From CBDHGY01 sp965263325 (GTDB lineage: Bacteria > Pseudomonadota > Alphaproteobacteria > Caulobacterales > Hyphomonadaceae), in the NCBI GenBank assembly GCA_965263325.1, contig CBDHGY010000002.1:1922001-1986000 (forward strand): DNA of 64,000 nt, given 5' to 3'. The notes under the pieces are model-generated. The model worked only from the letters and a program-made list of their open reading frames with translations. It was not told the origin of the DNA and searched no databases. This document shows positions 17,053 to 25,300 of the stretch, one piece after another (position 1 is the stretch's first letter; every line of letters starts with the position of its first letter). The position numbers and the translations under genes are program-made.

Positions 17053-17400
17053 ATGTCAAAACGTTTTGTGCCATTTGTTGCACTTGCAGTAGCTTTCACT
17101 CCAGCCGCTCTTGCGGACACCACAGAAGTCTCAGTCGACATTGTATACGACGCAGAGCTTCTGAACGAAGAATCCACAGCGATTGAAGTTATGAATTCGG
17201 TCAAAGCTCAAGCGCGCGACGCTTGCAGCTTCACAACTTCTATCTCGTACACAGAAACTGTCGATGCAGAATGCGTCGAAGACGTCGTCACCAAAGCTGT
17301 GAACGCAATCGTTGCAGAGCGTCACGCTGAAGGTCTCGACACAGCTGACGTGTTTGCAAACCGCGCCACAATCACGCTGGCCGCGCTCGATCAAGGCTAG
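17053..17400 (+). CDS. UrcA-like secreted small protein (second of three)
   Basis: From ATG 17053 the product is 115 residues: signal peptide (MSKRFVPFVALAVAFTPAALA), then a strand VSVDIVYDAELL. A helix with KAQARDACSF and a second cysteine 15 residues later (DAEC) follow, then an alanine-rich helix. This is the UrcA pattern of a short beta/alpha fold with one potential disulfide. A start at 17008 would add 15 mostly polar, acidic residues (MSDPVSEPNSEG), unusual before a signal peptide, though its ribosome-binding site is stronger. Followed by a strong terminator, so monocistronic. Function unknown. Confidence 0.68.
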   Translation: MSKRFVPFVALAVAFTPAALADTTEVSVDIVYDAELLNEESTAIEVMNSVKAQARDACSFTTSISYTETVDAECVEDVVTKAVNAIVAERHAEGLDTADVFANRATITLAALDQG

Positions 17401-17433
17401 GCCAACTTTCCTCCCGGAAACCTAGCATTGGAA

Positions 17434-17464
17434 GGCTCGTCCCTGGCCAGGGACGGGCCTTTTT
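17434..17464 (+). terminator. Rho-independent terminator after the second UrcA gene
   Basis: An 11-bp stem (GGCTCGTCCCT against AGGGACGGGCC, one G-U pair) with a GGCC loop is followed directly by TTTTT. It lies 33 nt past the UrcA stop. mutM converges from the other side, and the opposite strand has no good U-tract. Confidence 0.85.
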
Positions 17465-17483
17465 CATTGCATGGAAATCAGCC

Positions 17484-18329
17484 TTACTTCTGACATCCGC
17501 CGCAGTAGAAGCTGGACCTGCCGCTTTGGACGAGGCGCTTGATCTCTTTCTCGCAGATCACGCACGGATCGCCTTCGCGGTCATAGACCTGAAATCGGTG
17601 CTGGAAGTATCCCAGTTCACCGCTCGCGCTGGAAAAATCTGAGATGGATGAGCCACCCGCATCAATCGCCTCAGCAATCACTGTATTGATGGCCGGAGCT
17701 AGTCGCCCGGCACGCACACCAGGAATCGTGGACGATTTTCGACGGGGCGATATTCCCGCTCTGAACAAGGCTTCACACACATATATATTTCCAAGGCCTG
17801 CAATCACTTTCTGATCAAGAAGGGCTGCCTTGATGGGAGCCGCCTTTCCTTTCAGAGCGTCGTTCAAATAAGCCGCCGAGAACCTGTTGGACAGCGGCTC
17901 AGGTCCCATATCCTTCAGACGTGGGTAATTCTCGAAATCCGTCGTCGGCCACATTTCCATGAATCCAAAACGGCGGGGATCGTTGTAGGTAATACTTATA
18001 CCCCCTTCCATTCTGAAAACGACATGGTCATGGGAGGGGTCATCACCCGTTTCGTAGTGGTACTCCCCTAGTGCGCCCCCTTCGATGCGAAAACGGCCAG
18101 ACATACCAAGATGCATCACAATGGTTTCGCCTGTCGCGAGATCCACAGTCAGAAATTTCGCGTATCGCCCCATCCTGAGAATCCACGCACCGGCAACGCG
18201 CAGCGCAAAATCGTCAGGAAAAGGAAACCGAAGATCAGGCCGATTCACTTCAAGCGATAATACCTTCTTGCCCTCCATAGCAGGAGACAAACCGCGGCGA
18301 ACCGTCTCGACTTCAGGTAATTCAGGCAT
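17484..18329 (-). CDS. mutM: Formamidopyrimidine-DNA glycosylase
   Basis: The 281-residue base-excision repair enzyme removes 8-oxoguanine and formamidopyrimidines. It begins with the catalytic MPELPEVETVRRGL (Pro2 nucleophile after Met removal, Glu3). The H2TH region carries LDQKVIAGLGNIYVCEALF, and the C-terminal zinc finger has CVIC and CGGC. It is divergent from ubiE with only about 50 bp between starts, the standard mutM/ubiE arrangement in alphaproteobacteria. Length and catalytic residues are normal. Confidence 0.97.
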   Translation of the reverse strand: MPELPEVETVRRGLSPAMEGKKVLSLEVNRPDLRFPFPDDFALRVAGAWILRMGRYAKFLTVDLATGETIVMHLGMSGRFRIEGGALGEYHYETGDDPSHDHVVFRMEGGISITYNDPRRFGFMEMWPTTDFENYPRLKDMGPEPLSNRFSAAYLNDALKGKAAPIKAALLDQKVIAGLGNIYVCEALFRAGISPRRKSSTIPGVRAGRLAPAINTVIAEAIDAGGSSISDFSSASGELGYFQHRFQVYDREGDPCVICEKEIKRLVQSGRSSFYCGGCQK

Positions 18330-18378
18330 TGCTTACGCATATAAGCTATAAGCCGGTTCACGACTACGGGTGCAGCGC

Positions 18379-19161
18379 ATGAGTGATAAAAGCGGAAAAA
18401 CAACGACCTTCGGTTTTGAAACCGTAAGTGAGGCTGAAAAAGTCTCGCGCGTCGATGGCGTCTTTCGTTCCGTGGCCGACCAATACGACATTATGAATGA
18501 CGTTATGTCTATGGGCATCCACCGCCTCTGGAAGCATGACTCAATGAACAAGGTAAACCCGCAACCTGGCGAAGTTCATGTGGATGTGGCGGGTGGCACC
18601 GGCGAGCTTGGCCGCGCTTTCATCGAGCTTGCTGACAAAGCAGGAAAGCGGCGCGGCGATGATCGCAAGGCGCGTGCAATCATCTGCGATATCAATGACG
18701 CCATGCTTGCTGCTGGTGAAAAGCGCAAAGACAGTCAGGCGCTCGCCGATCGACTGACATGGATTTGCGGCGACGGTCAGAATCTCCCGCTACCGGATAA
18801 TTCTGCAGATGTGATCACTGTCAGCTTGGGCATTCGGAACTTTGGAGATCGCGTTGAAGGCTTGCGCGATTTCAAGCGTGTGCTCAAACCCGGCGGTCGA
18901 CTCGCCATCTTGGAATTTTCACACATGACCGCGCCTGCGCTTCAAAAAGCCTACGACACCTACAGCTTCAACTTCATACCAATAGCGGGGTCGATCATAA
19001 CGGGCGACCGGCCAAGCTATCAGTATCTGGTGGAATCAATCCGCCAGTTCCCAAAAGCCGATGAATTCAAGGCTGAATTTGAAATGGTCGGTTTTAAGAA
19101 CGTATCAGTTACAACTTATTCTGGAGGCATTGTCGCCCTTCATTTTGGGTGGAATGTATAA
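18379..19161 (+). CDS. ubiE: Demethylmenaquinone/2-methoxy-6-polyprenyl-1,4-benzoquinol methyltransferase UbiE
   Basis: The 260-residue SAM methyltransferase performs a C-methylation in ubiquinone synthesis. Motifs: HVDVAGGTGELGRAF (SAM loop), ICDINDAML, VITVSLGIRNFGDR and VLKPGGRLAILEFS, ending in TYSGGIVALHFGW. ATG 18379 is chosen because the family sequence begins there (SDKSGKTTTFGFETV); a GTG three codons upstream is possible. Its TAA is followed immediately by the GTG start of ubiB, so the two are a coupled pair. It is divergent from mutM. Confidence 0.96.
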   Translation: MSDKSGKTTTFGFETVSEAEKVSRVDGVFRSVADQYDIMNDVMSMGIHRLWKHDSMNKVNPQPGEVHVDVAGGTGELGRAFIELADKAGKRRGDDRKARAIICDINDAMLAAGEKRKDSQALADRLTWICGDGQNLPLPDNSADVITVSLGIRNFGDRVEGLRDFKRVLKPGGRLAILEFSHMTAPALQKAYDTYSFNFIPIAGSIITGDRPSYQYLVESIRQFPKADEFKAEFEMVGFKNVSVTTYSGGIVALHFGWNV

Positions 19162-20682
19162 GTGGGAGTATTGGGCGACTATTATCGGCTTTTACGAGCG
19201 GGCACTGCACTCGCCCGCCACGACGTGATCTTACCTGGCGAGTATCACACGCGCCTTCCTGCGCCCGCTAAAATTGCCGGTAAAGTCCTCCGCATTTTTG
19301 GGGGAGGCGCAAAGGGGAGGCCGGGCGAGCGGCTCGCAACTGCGCTCGAAAAGCTCGGACCCGCCTACATTAAGCTCGGCCAGTTTCTCGCTACCCGGCC
19401 TGATGTTTTCGGCGTCGAAACAACCACCGATCTTGGCCGGTTAAAAGACAAAGTTCCGCCATTCGGTATGCAGAAGGCGCGCGCCACACTGCTTGAAGAG
19501 TTCGGCGATGATGCGAACGACCTCTTCCCTGAACTCACTGATCCTGTGGCGGCCGCCTCCCTCGCCCAGGTTCACAAATTAGGATCAAGCAACGGCCCGA
19601 AGGCGGTAAAAATTTTACGACCTGGTGTTGAGCGTCTCATCGAGAAAGAACTCTCTGCAATGTCGCGCGCCGCCCGCACCATCGAGCGTGTGTCAGCGGG
19701 CAGCCGGCGCCTTGAACCTGTTGCTTTCACTGACGCTGTCGGCGCATCAATGCGCAAAGAGCTAGACCTCAGGCTTGAGGCTGGTGGCCTCGATGAAATG
19801 CGCAACGTTTCGGAAGAAGATGGATTTTATGTCATCCCTGAAGTGGACTGGGAACGTTCTGGCAAACGCGTTCTCACCATGAATTGGTTGGACGGCAAAC
19901 CACTAACCGATCCAACCGCCCTTGAAGGTGCTCATATCAACCGCGCAGAGATCGCAAATAAAATAACGCGCGGTTTTCTCAGTCACGCAATCAAACATGG
20001 CGTATTCCATGCCGACATGCATGAAGGAAATATGATCATCCTGCCAGATGGCCGGCTCGGTTTAATTGACTTTGGCATTATTGGGCGGATTGGCATGGAG
20101 GAACGACGCTTCCTCGCTGAGATCCTCTGGGGCTTTATCAAGCGCGACTATCAACGCGTCGCCGAAGTGCATTTTGAAGCCGGCTACGTCCCGACAGACA
20201 AATCCGTCGGTGACTTTGCCCAAGCCCTGCGTTCGGTTGGCGAGCCAATTCACGGGAAAGACGCAAGCGAAGTTTCGATGGGTAAGCTGCTCTTACAATT
20301 GTTCGACTTTACGCATCAGTTTGGCATGCATTTGCGTCCAGAACTCGTTCTGTTGCAGAAAACCATGGTGCAAGTCGAAGGTGTGGCGCGGACGATTGAT
20401 CCAACACATGATATCTGGACGGCGGCAGAGCCCATCGTCGGCGACTGGATCAGGAAAGAGTTCGGCCCCGCGGGTGCAGTCAAGTTTGTTGCTTCTTCGG
20501 CAAGAGATATTGCTGACAGGCTCAAGCGACTACCGGACGTGATGGACCGGCTCGAAGCATCGCTAGACGCTCCGCCGGTAAAACCGGTTCGCGGCTCGTT
20601 CGCACCGTGGTGGGGCTGGTTTGGATTGGTTATTGTCCTCGCATTGATTGGACATGCGAGCTTACGCGCGCTCGCCACCTAG
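19162..20682 (+). CDS. ubiB: UbiB/ADCK-family atypical kinase for ubiquinone synthesis
   Basis: The 506-residue protein shows the ABC1/ADCK signatures: the KxGQ motif (AYIKLGQFLATRPD, about 70-83), the A-rich loop PVAAASLAQVH, KILRPGVERLIEKEL, HADMHEGNMI (catalytic-loop region) and GLIDFGIIGR (DFG). A C-terminal hydrophobic stretch (WWGWFGLVIVLALIGHASL) anchors it in the membrane. It supports ubiquinone biosynthesis, probably as an ATPase rather than a protein kinase. It starts with GTG directly after the ubiE stop. Confidence 0.95.
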   Translation: MGVLGDYYRLLRAGTALARHDVILPGEYHTRLPAPAKIAGKVLRIFGGGAKGRPGERLATALEKLGPAYIKLGQFLATRPDVFGVETTTDLGRLKDKVPPFGMQKARATLLEEFGDDANDLFPELTDPVAAASLAQVHKLGSSNGPKAVKILRPGVERLIEKELSAMSRAARTIERVSAGSRRLEPVAFTDAVGASMRKELDLRLEAGGLDEMRNVSEEDGFYVIPEVDWERSGKRVLTMNWLDGKPLTDPTALEGAHINRAEIANKITRGFLSHAIKHGVFHADMHEGNMIILPDGRLGLIDFGIIGRIGMEERRFLAEILWGFIKRDYQRVAEVHFEAGYVPTDKSVGDFAQALRSVGEPIHGKDASEVSMGKLLLQLFDFTHQFGMHLRPELVLLQKTMVQVEGVARTIDPTHDIWTAAEPIVGDWIRKEFGPAGAVKFVASSARDIADRLKRLPDVMDRLEASLDAPPVKPVRGSFAPWWGWFGLVIVLALIGHASLRALAT

Positions 20683-20769
20683 GGACGGCACCTCCCACAA
20701 TTGCCACTTTCCCTCCTTCGCGGTAATAATTTGTATGGTTAACGGTCCCGCGCATGAGGAGGACGCCCC

Positions 20770-21552
20770 ATGAGACTTCTAATTGCAGCGATCGCAGGAT
20801 TAATTCTGTTACCCCTTTCTGCGATGGCGCAAGGCTACAGATGCGAACACGGTGAACTTGTCGGCGGAAATACGGGTGTTAACGCACGCTGCAAAACAAA
20901 CCAGGCTGGACAAATCATCAGTGTCACGCCGTATCGTTCCACCAACCGTCAAACCGTGCGTATCTATCCCAATGAACAAATTCGTTCGCAACCTGTTCAG
21001 ACCTACACGCCAAAAGGAAAGCGCGTTTATGCGCCGGCCCCTCTAACGCCCCACGCGAATGTACCTCCCGCTGACATCACCCGGCCAGGCTATTCAGCGC
21101 AAGTCCAGGCTGATCCTAAAGGCGCGCGCATTTATCGCCCGTCAGGATCGAATTTAGCGAACAGGCAAACCCATATAATCACAGCCAAGCCCACGCAGCG
21201 TATCCAGCGAGCCTCTTACGCATCTGGCTGTTCCTTCAAAATCCGTGAAGTGAAAGTCTCAAACGATCATAGCGCCTACGAAGTCTGTTACAACGATATC
21301 GAGCCGACAAATAAACGCTCTGTGCGCAAATTGTATGCTCGACTCAAAAAAGCCTCACGGCGTGCGTGCGGAACTGATTACGACTCCATTCTCACACGCT
21401 GGAGCAATGAGAATGCCCGCTGCTCAGCAAACTATTTAGACCAAGCGGTATTGTCGTCGGGAATCGACAGCTTGCGCGCATATCATCTCTCAAAAACAGG
21501 GCGCGCACCGGAACCCAGAGTCATTGTCGGACCGCTTCGCGACGCATCATAA
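20770..21552 (+). CDS. Secreted protein with C-terminal UrcA-like domain (third of three)
   Basis: The 260-residue protein has a signal peptide (MRLLIAAIAGLILLPLSAMA) and a long basic, Pro/Thr/Arg-rich middle region (about 30-150) without recognised domain. The C-terminal part (about 155-245) has the UrcA layout: EVCYNDIEP strand, LYARLKKASRRACG helix with Cys, a second Cys 17 residues later (ARC), then LDQAVLSSGIDSL. It is thus a longer relative of the two small UrcA proteins nearby. A TAACGC/GCGTTA hairpin with a TTCG tetraloop overlaps its stop. Function unknown. Confidence 0.6.
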   Translation: MRLLIAAIAGLILLPLSAMAQGYRCEHGELVGGNTGVNARCKTNQAGQIISVTPYRSTNRQTVRIYPNEQIRSQPVQTYTPKGKRVYAPAPLTPHANVPPADITRPGYSAQVQADPKGARIYRPSGSNLANRQTHIITAKPTQRIQRASYASGCSFKIREVKVSNDHSAYEVCYNDIEPTNKRSVRKLYARLKKASRRACGTDYDSILTRWSNENARCSANYLDQAVLSSGIDSLRAYHLSKTGRAPEPRVIVGPLRDAS

Positions 21553-21565
21553 CGCTTCGGCGTTA
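21550..21565 (+). terminator. TTCG-tetraloop hairpin at the end of the third UrcA-like gene
   Basis: A 6-bp stem TAACGC/GCGTTA closes a TTCG tetraloop and includes the TAA stop codon. No T-run follows, so it may stabilise the 3' end rather than terminate. Confidence 0.4.
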
Positions 21566-21683
21566 CGCCAAACTTACCGAATTCTCTCACTTTTGTTCGC
21601 ACTTTCACTGATTTTCACGCAAATGTGCCTCTAATCGGCAAGGAATTTGTGCGATAAGGGCTCAGAAGAACTAAGTAGAGCGT

Positions 21684-22904
21684 ATGTCCGATAAAAGAAT
21701 TCTCCTCATTATAACTGGCGGGATCGCGGCTTATAAAAGCCTCGAACTCATTCGCACGCTTGCCAAGCGAGGTATTGCAAGTCGCTGCGTGCTGACAAAA
21801 GGCGCGCAGCAGTTCGTAACGCCTTTGTCCGTTTCTGCGCTTTCTGGAGATAAGGTTTATACAGATCTCTTCGATCTGACGGACGAAGCAGAAATGGGGC
21901 ACATAGAGCTATCGCGGTCCGCTGATCTTGTTGTGGTCTGTCCCGCGACCGCCGATATCATTGCGAAGGCGGCGGGCGGACTCGCGACGGACCTTGCTAC
22001 AACTGCGCTGCTTGCAACCGACAAGCCCGTATTTATGGTCCCCGCAATGAATGTCCGCATGTGGGAGCACGCGGCCACACAGCGCAATATAGAAACACTG
22101 CGCGGCGATGGTGTCATCATCATGCAACCAGATGAAGGCGCAATGGCGTGCGGTGAGTTTGGGCCGGGGCGCTTACCCGAGATCACCCGCATCGCTGATG
22201 AGATTGATTTGGCTCTACAGAAAAGCGACGCGCTGGCAGGAACACATGCAATCGTAACAGCCGGACCAACGCGCGAACCGCTTGATCCCGTGCGCTTTCT
22301 ATCAAATCATTCCAGCGGGCGGCAGGGTTACGCTATTGCAGGCGCTCTTGCAGCGCACGGCGCAAAGGTAACGCTCGTCTCCGGCCCGGTAGGACTTACG
22401 CCGCCGCCCGGTGTAAACGTCGTCAATGTCGAAACAGCACGCGACATGCTGAAAGCTTGCGAAAGCGCATTGCCTGCAGACGTATTTGTATCTGTTGCGG
22501 CTGTTGCAGATTGGCGACCTGCACGCGCTGCGTCGCGGAAACTCAAAATCAAAGGCACCGACGACGCACCAGCGATGAACCTAACAGAAAATCCTGATAT
22601 CCTCGCGACGATTTCCAGAAAGCGAAAAAACCGCCCAGAACTCGTCATCGGGTTCGCAGCGGAGACAAACGATGTTGAAGAACACGCGCAAGCGAAACTC
22701 AAGCGCAAAGGTTGCGATTGGATCGTAGCAAATGATGTTTCGGGTGATGTGATGGGCGGCGCGCGAAATGAAGTTGCGCTGATCAGTGCTGATAATGTCG
22801 AGCACTGGCCAGAGATGGACAAACGACAGGTCGCCATGAAGTTGGCGGAACGCGTCGCTGCAAAACTCGGTCGTGGCCGAGATATTCGTCTCGTGGCAAG
22901 TTAG
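21684..22904 (+). CDS. coaBC: Bifunctional phosphopantothenoylcysteine decarboxylase/synthetase
   Basis: The 406-residue fusion performs two steps of CoA synthesis. The CoaC half (about 1-180) is a flavoprotein with IITGGIAAYKSLELIR, catalytic-His region MGHIELSRSADL, PAMNVRMW and the active-site Cys in GAMACGEFGPGRL. The CoaB half (about 185-400) has VTAGPTREPLDPVRFLSN, SSGRQGYAIA, and NLTENPDIL. Length matches the family. It is on the plus strand, converging on sbtB with 20 bp between stops. No other CoA gene is adjacent. Confidence 0.97.
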   Translation: MSDKRILLIITGGIAAYKSLELIRTLAKRGIASRCVLTKGAQQFVTPLSVSALSGDKVYTDLFDLTDEAEMGHIELSRSADLVVVCPATADIIAKAAGGLATDLATTALLATDKPVFMVPAMNVRMWEHAATQRNIETLRGDGVIIMQPDEGAMACGEFGPGRLPEITRIADEIDLALQKSDALAGTHAIVTAGPTREPLDPVRFLSNHSSGRQGYAIAGALAAHGAKVTLVSGPVGLTPPPGVNVVNVETARDMLKACESALPADVFVSVAAVADWRPARAASRKLKIKGTDDAPAMNLTENPDILATISRKRKNRPELVIGFAAETNDVEEHAQAKLKRKGCDWIVANDVSGDVMGGARNEVALISADNVEHWPEMDKRQVAMKLAERVAAKLGRGRDIRLVAS

Positions 22905-22924
22905 CACAGAGTCGACTTCCGGGA

Positions 22925-23230
22925 TCAAAACCGGGAATCTCGAATAACCCTGACATCACTCACTGTTACGATGCCAATATGGCGGCCAAGTAGCTTTTCT
23001 ATCTGGTCTATTGCTTTTTCAACTCGCGGCTCATCACCTATTGAAATTACAACCACCATATCGCCGCTGGCCGATATGTCTGAATCACGCCGCCATTCGG
23101 TACGACCGCCGGAACCTGCCAGCGCTGGCAGGACCGTATACCCTGTCATGCCACTATCCTCTAAAACGCGGCAGGCACGCTTATAAGCCATGCGCTCAAT
23201 AATCAGTTCTATTCGTTGCTTGTTATGCAT
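22925..23230 (-). CDS. sbtB: SbtB-like PII-type signalling protein
   Basis: The 101-residue protein has a ferredoxin-like PII pattern: first strand RIELIIERMAYKRACRVLEDSG, the GYTVLPALAGSGGR segment that starts the T-loop, a strand MVVVISIGDE, helix VEKAIDQIEKLLG and last strand IGIVTVSDVRVI. This matches SbtB, which binds adenine nucleotides and gates SbtA in cyanobacteria. The cyanobacterial C-terminal CGPxGC redox loop is absent. ATG 23230 is chosen over a much longer frame running back through sbtA. It lies 11 bp downstream of sbtA on the same strand, which strongly supports the pairing. Confidence 0.82.
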   Translation of the reverse strand: MHNKQRIELIIERMAYKRACRVLEDSGMTGYTVLPALAGSGGRTEWRRDSDISASGDMVVVISIGDEPRVEKAIDQIEKLLGRHIGIVTVSDVRVIRDSRF

Positions 23231-23241
23231 GATGGTCTCCG

Positions 23242-24216
23242 CTAGCCCGCCGCCAACTGGGCGAGATAAATGTACAAGGGAATTCCGAGCGTCACATTGA
23301 ACGGAAAGGTAATGCCGAGCGAAAGGGTAAGGTATATTGAAGGGCGCGCATCCGGCAAAGCCAAACGCATCGCAGCTGGAACCGCAATATAGGAAGCGGA
23401 CGCTGACAATGTGATAAACAGCGCGGCATCTCCAACACCAATCGGCATCACAGCACATATGAGCGCAGCGACGCCAGCAGAAATCAAAGGCATATAAATG
23501 CCGAACCCAATCACCGGCGCTGACAGTTCGCGCCAACCATTGCGCAGGCCGCGGCCGGCATTAAGGCCCATATCAAGAAGAAACAGGCACAAAACGCCCT
23601 GAAATGGATCGACGAAAAACGGATTAATCGCTTCGGTCCCTTCAACGCCTGCGATCCAACCAATCGCAAGCGCACCAATCAAGACAACAACAGACGCATT
23701 AAGGCCGACTTCTCGAACGAGCTCACCGCGCTCTGCCCCGGCAACCGGGTTTGCCTTTTGCCCTCGGAAAGCCAGGAGCAGCGCTGACACAATCGCCGGA
23801 GCTTCCATAACTGCTGCGACGGCAACCAAATAGCCCGAGCTTATCAGACCTGACAGTTTTACCGCTTCTGTAGCGGCAACGAACGTTACGATGGATATGG
23901 ACCCATAGTGCGCAGCGGTCGCTGCTGCATCTACACGATTAAGTTTAGACGTCAGTCTTAACAGTGCGAACGCGAGTATCGGGATCAGGAAGGATAGCAC
24001 TATACTGGTAAGCAGCACGATCCCGATTTCTAAGGTGAGCGGGTTCTTGGACATTTCGACCCCGCCCTTCAGGCCGATCGCCATCATCAAGTAAATCGCG
24101 AGTCCTTTAGCGAAGGCTTCCGGAACGCTCATCTGTGAGCGTAGCAGTGCTGCCGCCATACCAAGCGCGAAAAACAATATTATCGGCGACAGGAGCGTTG
24201 CGATTGCGATTTCCAT
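23242..24216 (-). CDS. sbtA: SbtA-type sodium-dependent bicarbonate permease
   Basis: The 324-residue membrane protein shows about ten hydrophobic helices arranged as two halves. It carries family-like segments YLMMAIGLKGGVEM, AAHYGSISIVTFVAA and, near the C-terminus, TLGITFPFNVTLGIPLYI. These match the SbtA (DUF897) family, high-affinity Na+/bicarbonate symporters best known from cyanobacteria. A PII-like gene follows at 11 bp, as in cyanobacterial sbtAB. No carboxysome or Rubisco gene is in the window, so the role here (anaplerotic bicarbonate supply or pH) is inference. Its 5' side faces the ZIP gene across about 240 bp. Confidence 0.85.
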   Translation of the reverse strand: MEIAIATLLSPIILFFALGMAAALLRSQMSVPEAFAKGLAIYLMMAIGLKGGVEMSKNPLTLEIGIVLLTSIVLSFLIPILAFALLRLTSKLNRVDAAATAAHYGSISIVTFVAATEAVKLSGLISSGYLVAVAAVMEAPAIVSALLLAFRGQKANPVAGAERGELVREVGLNASVVVLIGALAIGWIAGVEGTEAINPFFVDPFQGVLCLFLLDMGLNAGRGLRNGWRELSAPVIGFGIYMPLISAGVAALICAVMPIGVGDAALFITLSASASYIAVPAAMRLALPDARPSIYLTLSLGITFPFNVTLGIPLYIYLAQLAAG

Positions 24217-24454
24217 GTAGTGTTGCTTTCTGAAACTGTGAGCAAAATTTCCATGTTGTCTCTAAATCCGGCACATAGAACCAGTCTTAAATTGCGACCA
24301 GAGACATAGTCTAATCCTATAAATAGCGCCAGAAACAAAGCGTGCTCTAAACGACACCTTTTATGAGACCGTATGAAAACCACCTTCCTTTATTTGACTG
24401 AAATACTATAACGCGCGCTGCAGCAAAACTCATGTCAGATTGGCCAAGCCCAAA
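24217..24454. other. Divergent intergenic region between sbtA and the ZIP transporter
   Basis: This region of about 240 bp must hold the promoters for both genes. I see no confident -35/-10 pair. A 24-codon open frame (24254-24180, minus) overlaps the sbtA start, and its first bases repeat the ACATGGAAAT around the sbtA start. There is not enough to call it a leader peptide. Confidence 0.4.
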
Positions 24455-25255
24455 ATGTACGAATCTTTACAGGCACCGCTGGCATTTGGCTTGATCGCCG
24501 CTTTTGTTACGACGATTGGCCTCATCGCTGTTGCGACCCGAGAAGACTGGAGCAGGAGACATGCCGGCCTTTTTGGGCTGGCTGCAGCTGGCATGCTGCT
24601 CACTCTGACCCTTACACACATCGCTCCAAGCGCTTTTGCGACGGTCAGCAACGCTCCGCAATTTTTGTTAGCTGGCTTTCTTGGCGGCTTGCTGCTCGCA
24701 TTTGTGATACGCGCCATTTTCCCAGATAGCGATACTGGAACGCGCTCGTCAGAAGCCATCACGCCCGTCGCGGCCATCGCCTGTCACTCGTTCATCGATG
24801 GGATCATATATGCGATAACCTTCGCAGCTGATTTCGAATCCGGCGTATACACATCTCTCTCGCTGATCCTTCATGAGTTCCCGGAAGGTGTTATTGCGTT
24901 CGCAATTTTGCGCGCGCATGGCGTGAGTAATCGAAACGCTTTCTTGTATGCGTTTTATGCGGCTGCATTGACGACCCCGCTCGGCGTTCTGGCCGCCGGT
25001 CCCACCGTCGCGCTGCTTGGTGCAAGCGTTGTAAATGCGTTGTTCGCACTATCAGCGGGGCTTTTGCTTTATGTCGCCACTGGCCCATTGATGGTACCGC
25101 TGCGCGAAGAGCAACCGGCAAGAGCCCTCTCAGCCTTGCTGGCTGGCGTCGCTATTGGTCTGCTCTTGTCTTCTGCGCCCTTGCATGAAGGCCACGATCA
25201 CGCACATGATCACGCTGGAAAACGCCCAGATTTCAGCGTTGTCAGCGATCGTTGA
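24455..25255 (+). CDS. ZIP-family metal transporter
   Basis: The ~266-residue protein has about eight hydrophobic helices. It has the ZIP metal-site signatures HSFIDGIIYA (helix IV-like) and LHEFPEGVIAF (helix V-like), which bind Zn2+ or Fe2+ in this family. The C-terminus is histidine-rich (HEGHDHAHDHAG), another ZIP-like feature that may sense or buffer metal. The start is uncertain: ATG 24455, or TTG 24440 five codons earlier; neither has a good ribosome-binding site. It converges on a LysR-type regulator. The metal specificity cannot be read. Confidence 0.85.
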   Translation: MYESLQAPLAFGLIAAFVTTIGLIAVATREDWSRRHAGLFGLAAAGMLLTLTLTHIAPSAFATVSNAPQFLLAGFLGGLLLAFVIRAIFPDSDTGTRSSEAITPVAAIACHSFIDGIIYAITFAADFESGVYTSLSLILHEFPEGVIAFAILRAHGVSNRNAFLYAFYAAALTTPLGVLAAGPTVALLGASVVNALFALSAGLLLYVATGPLMVPLREEQPARALSALLAGVAIGLLLSSAPLHEGHDHAHDHAGKRPDFSVVSDR

Positions 25256-25300
25256 TAATATTCGTGAAACCAAGCTGATCTCAGCCAAAAGACAGAGAAG

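Noticed and set aside
24180..24254. 24-codon open frame overlapping the sbtA start, with a repeated ACATGGAAAT
   Set aside because: No ribosome-binding site, no regulatory residue pattern and no terminator structure; too short to support as a leader peptide.
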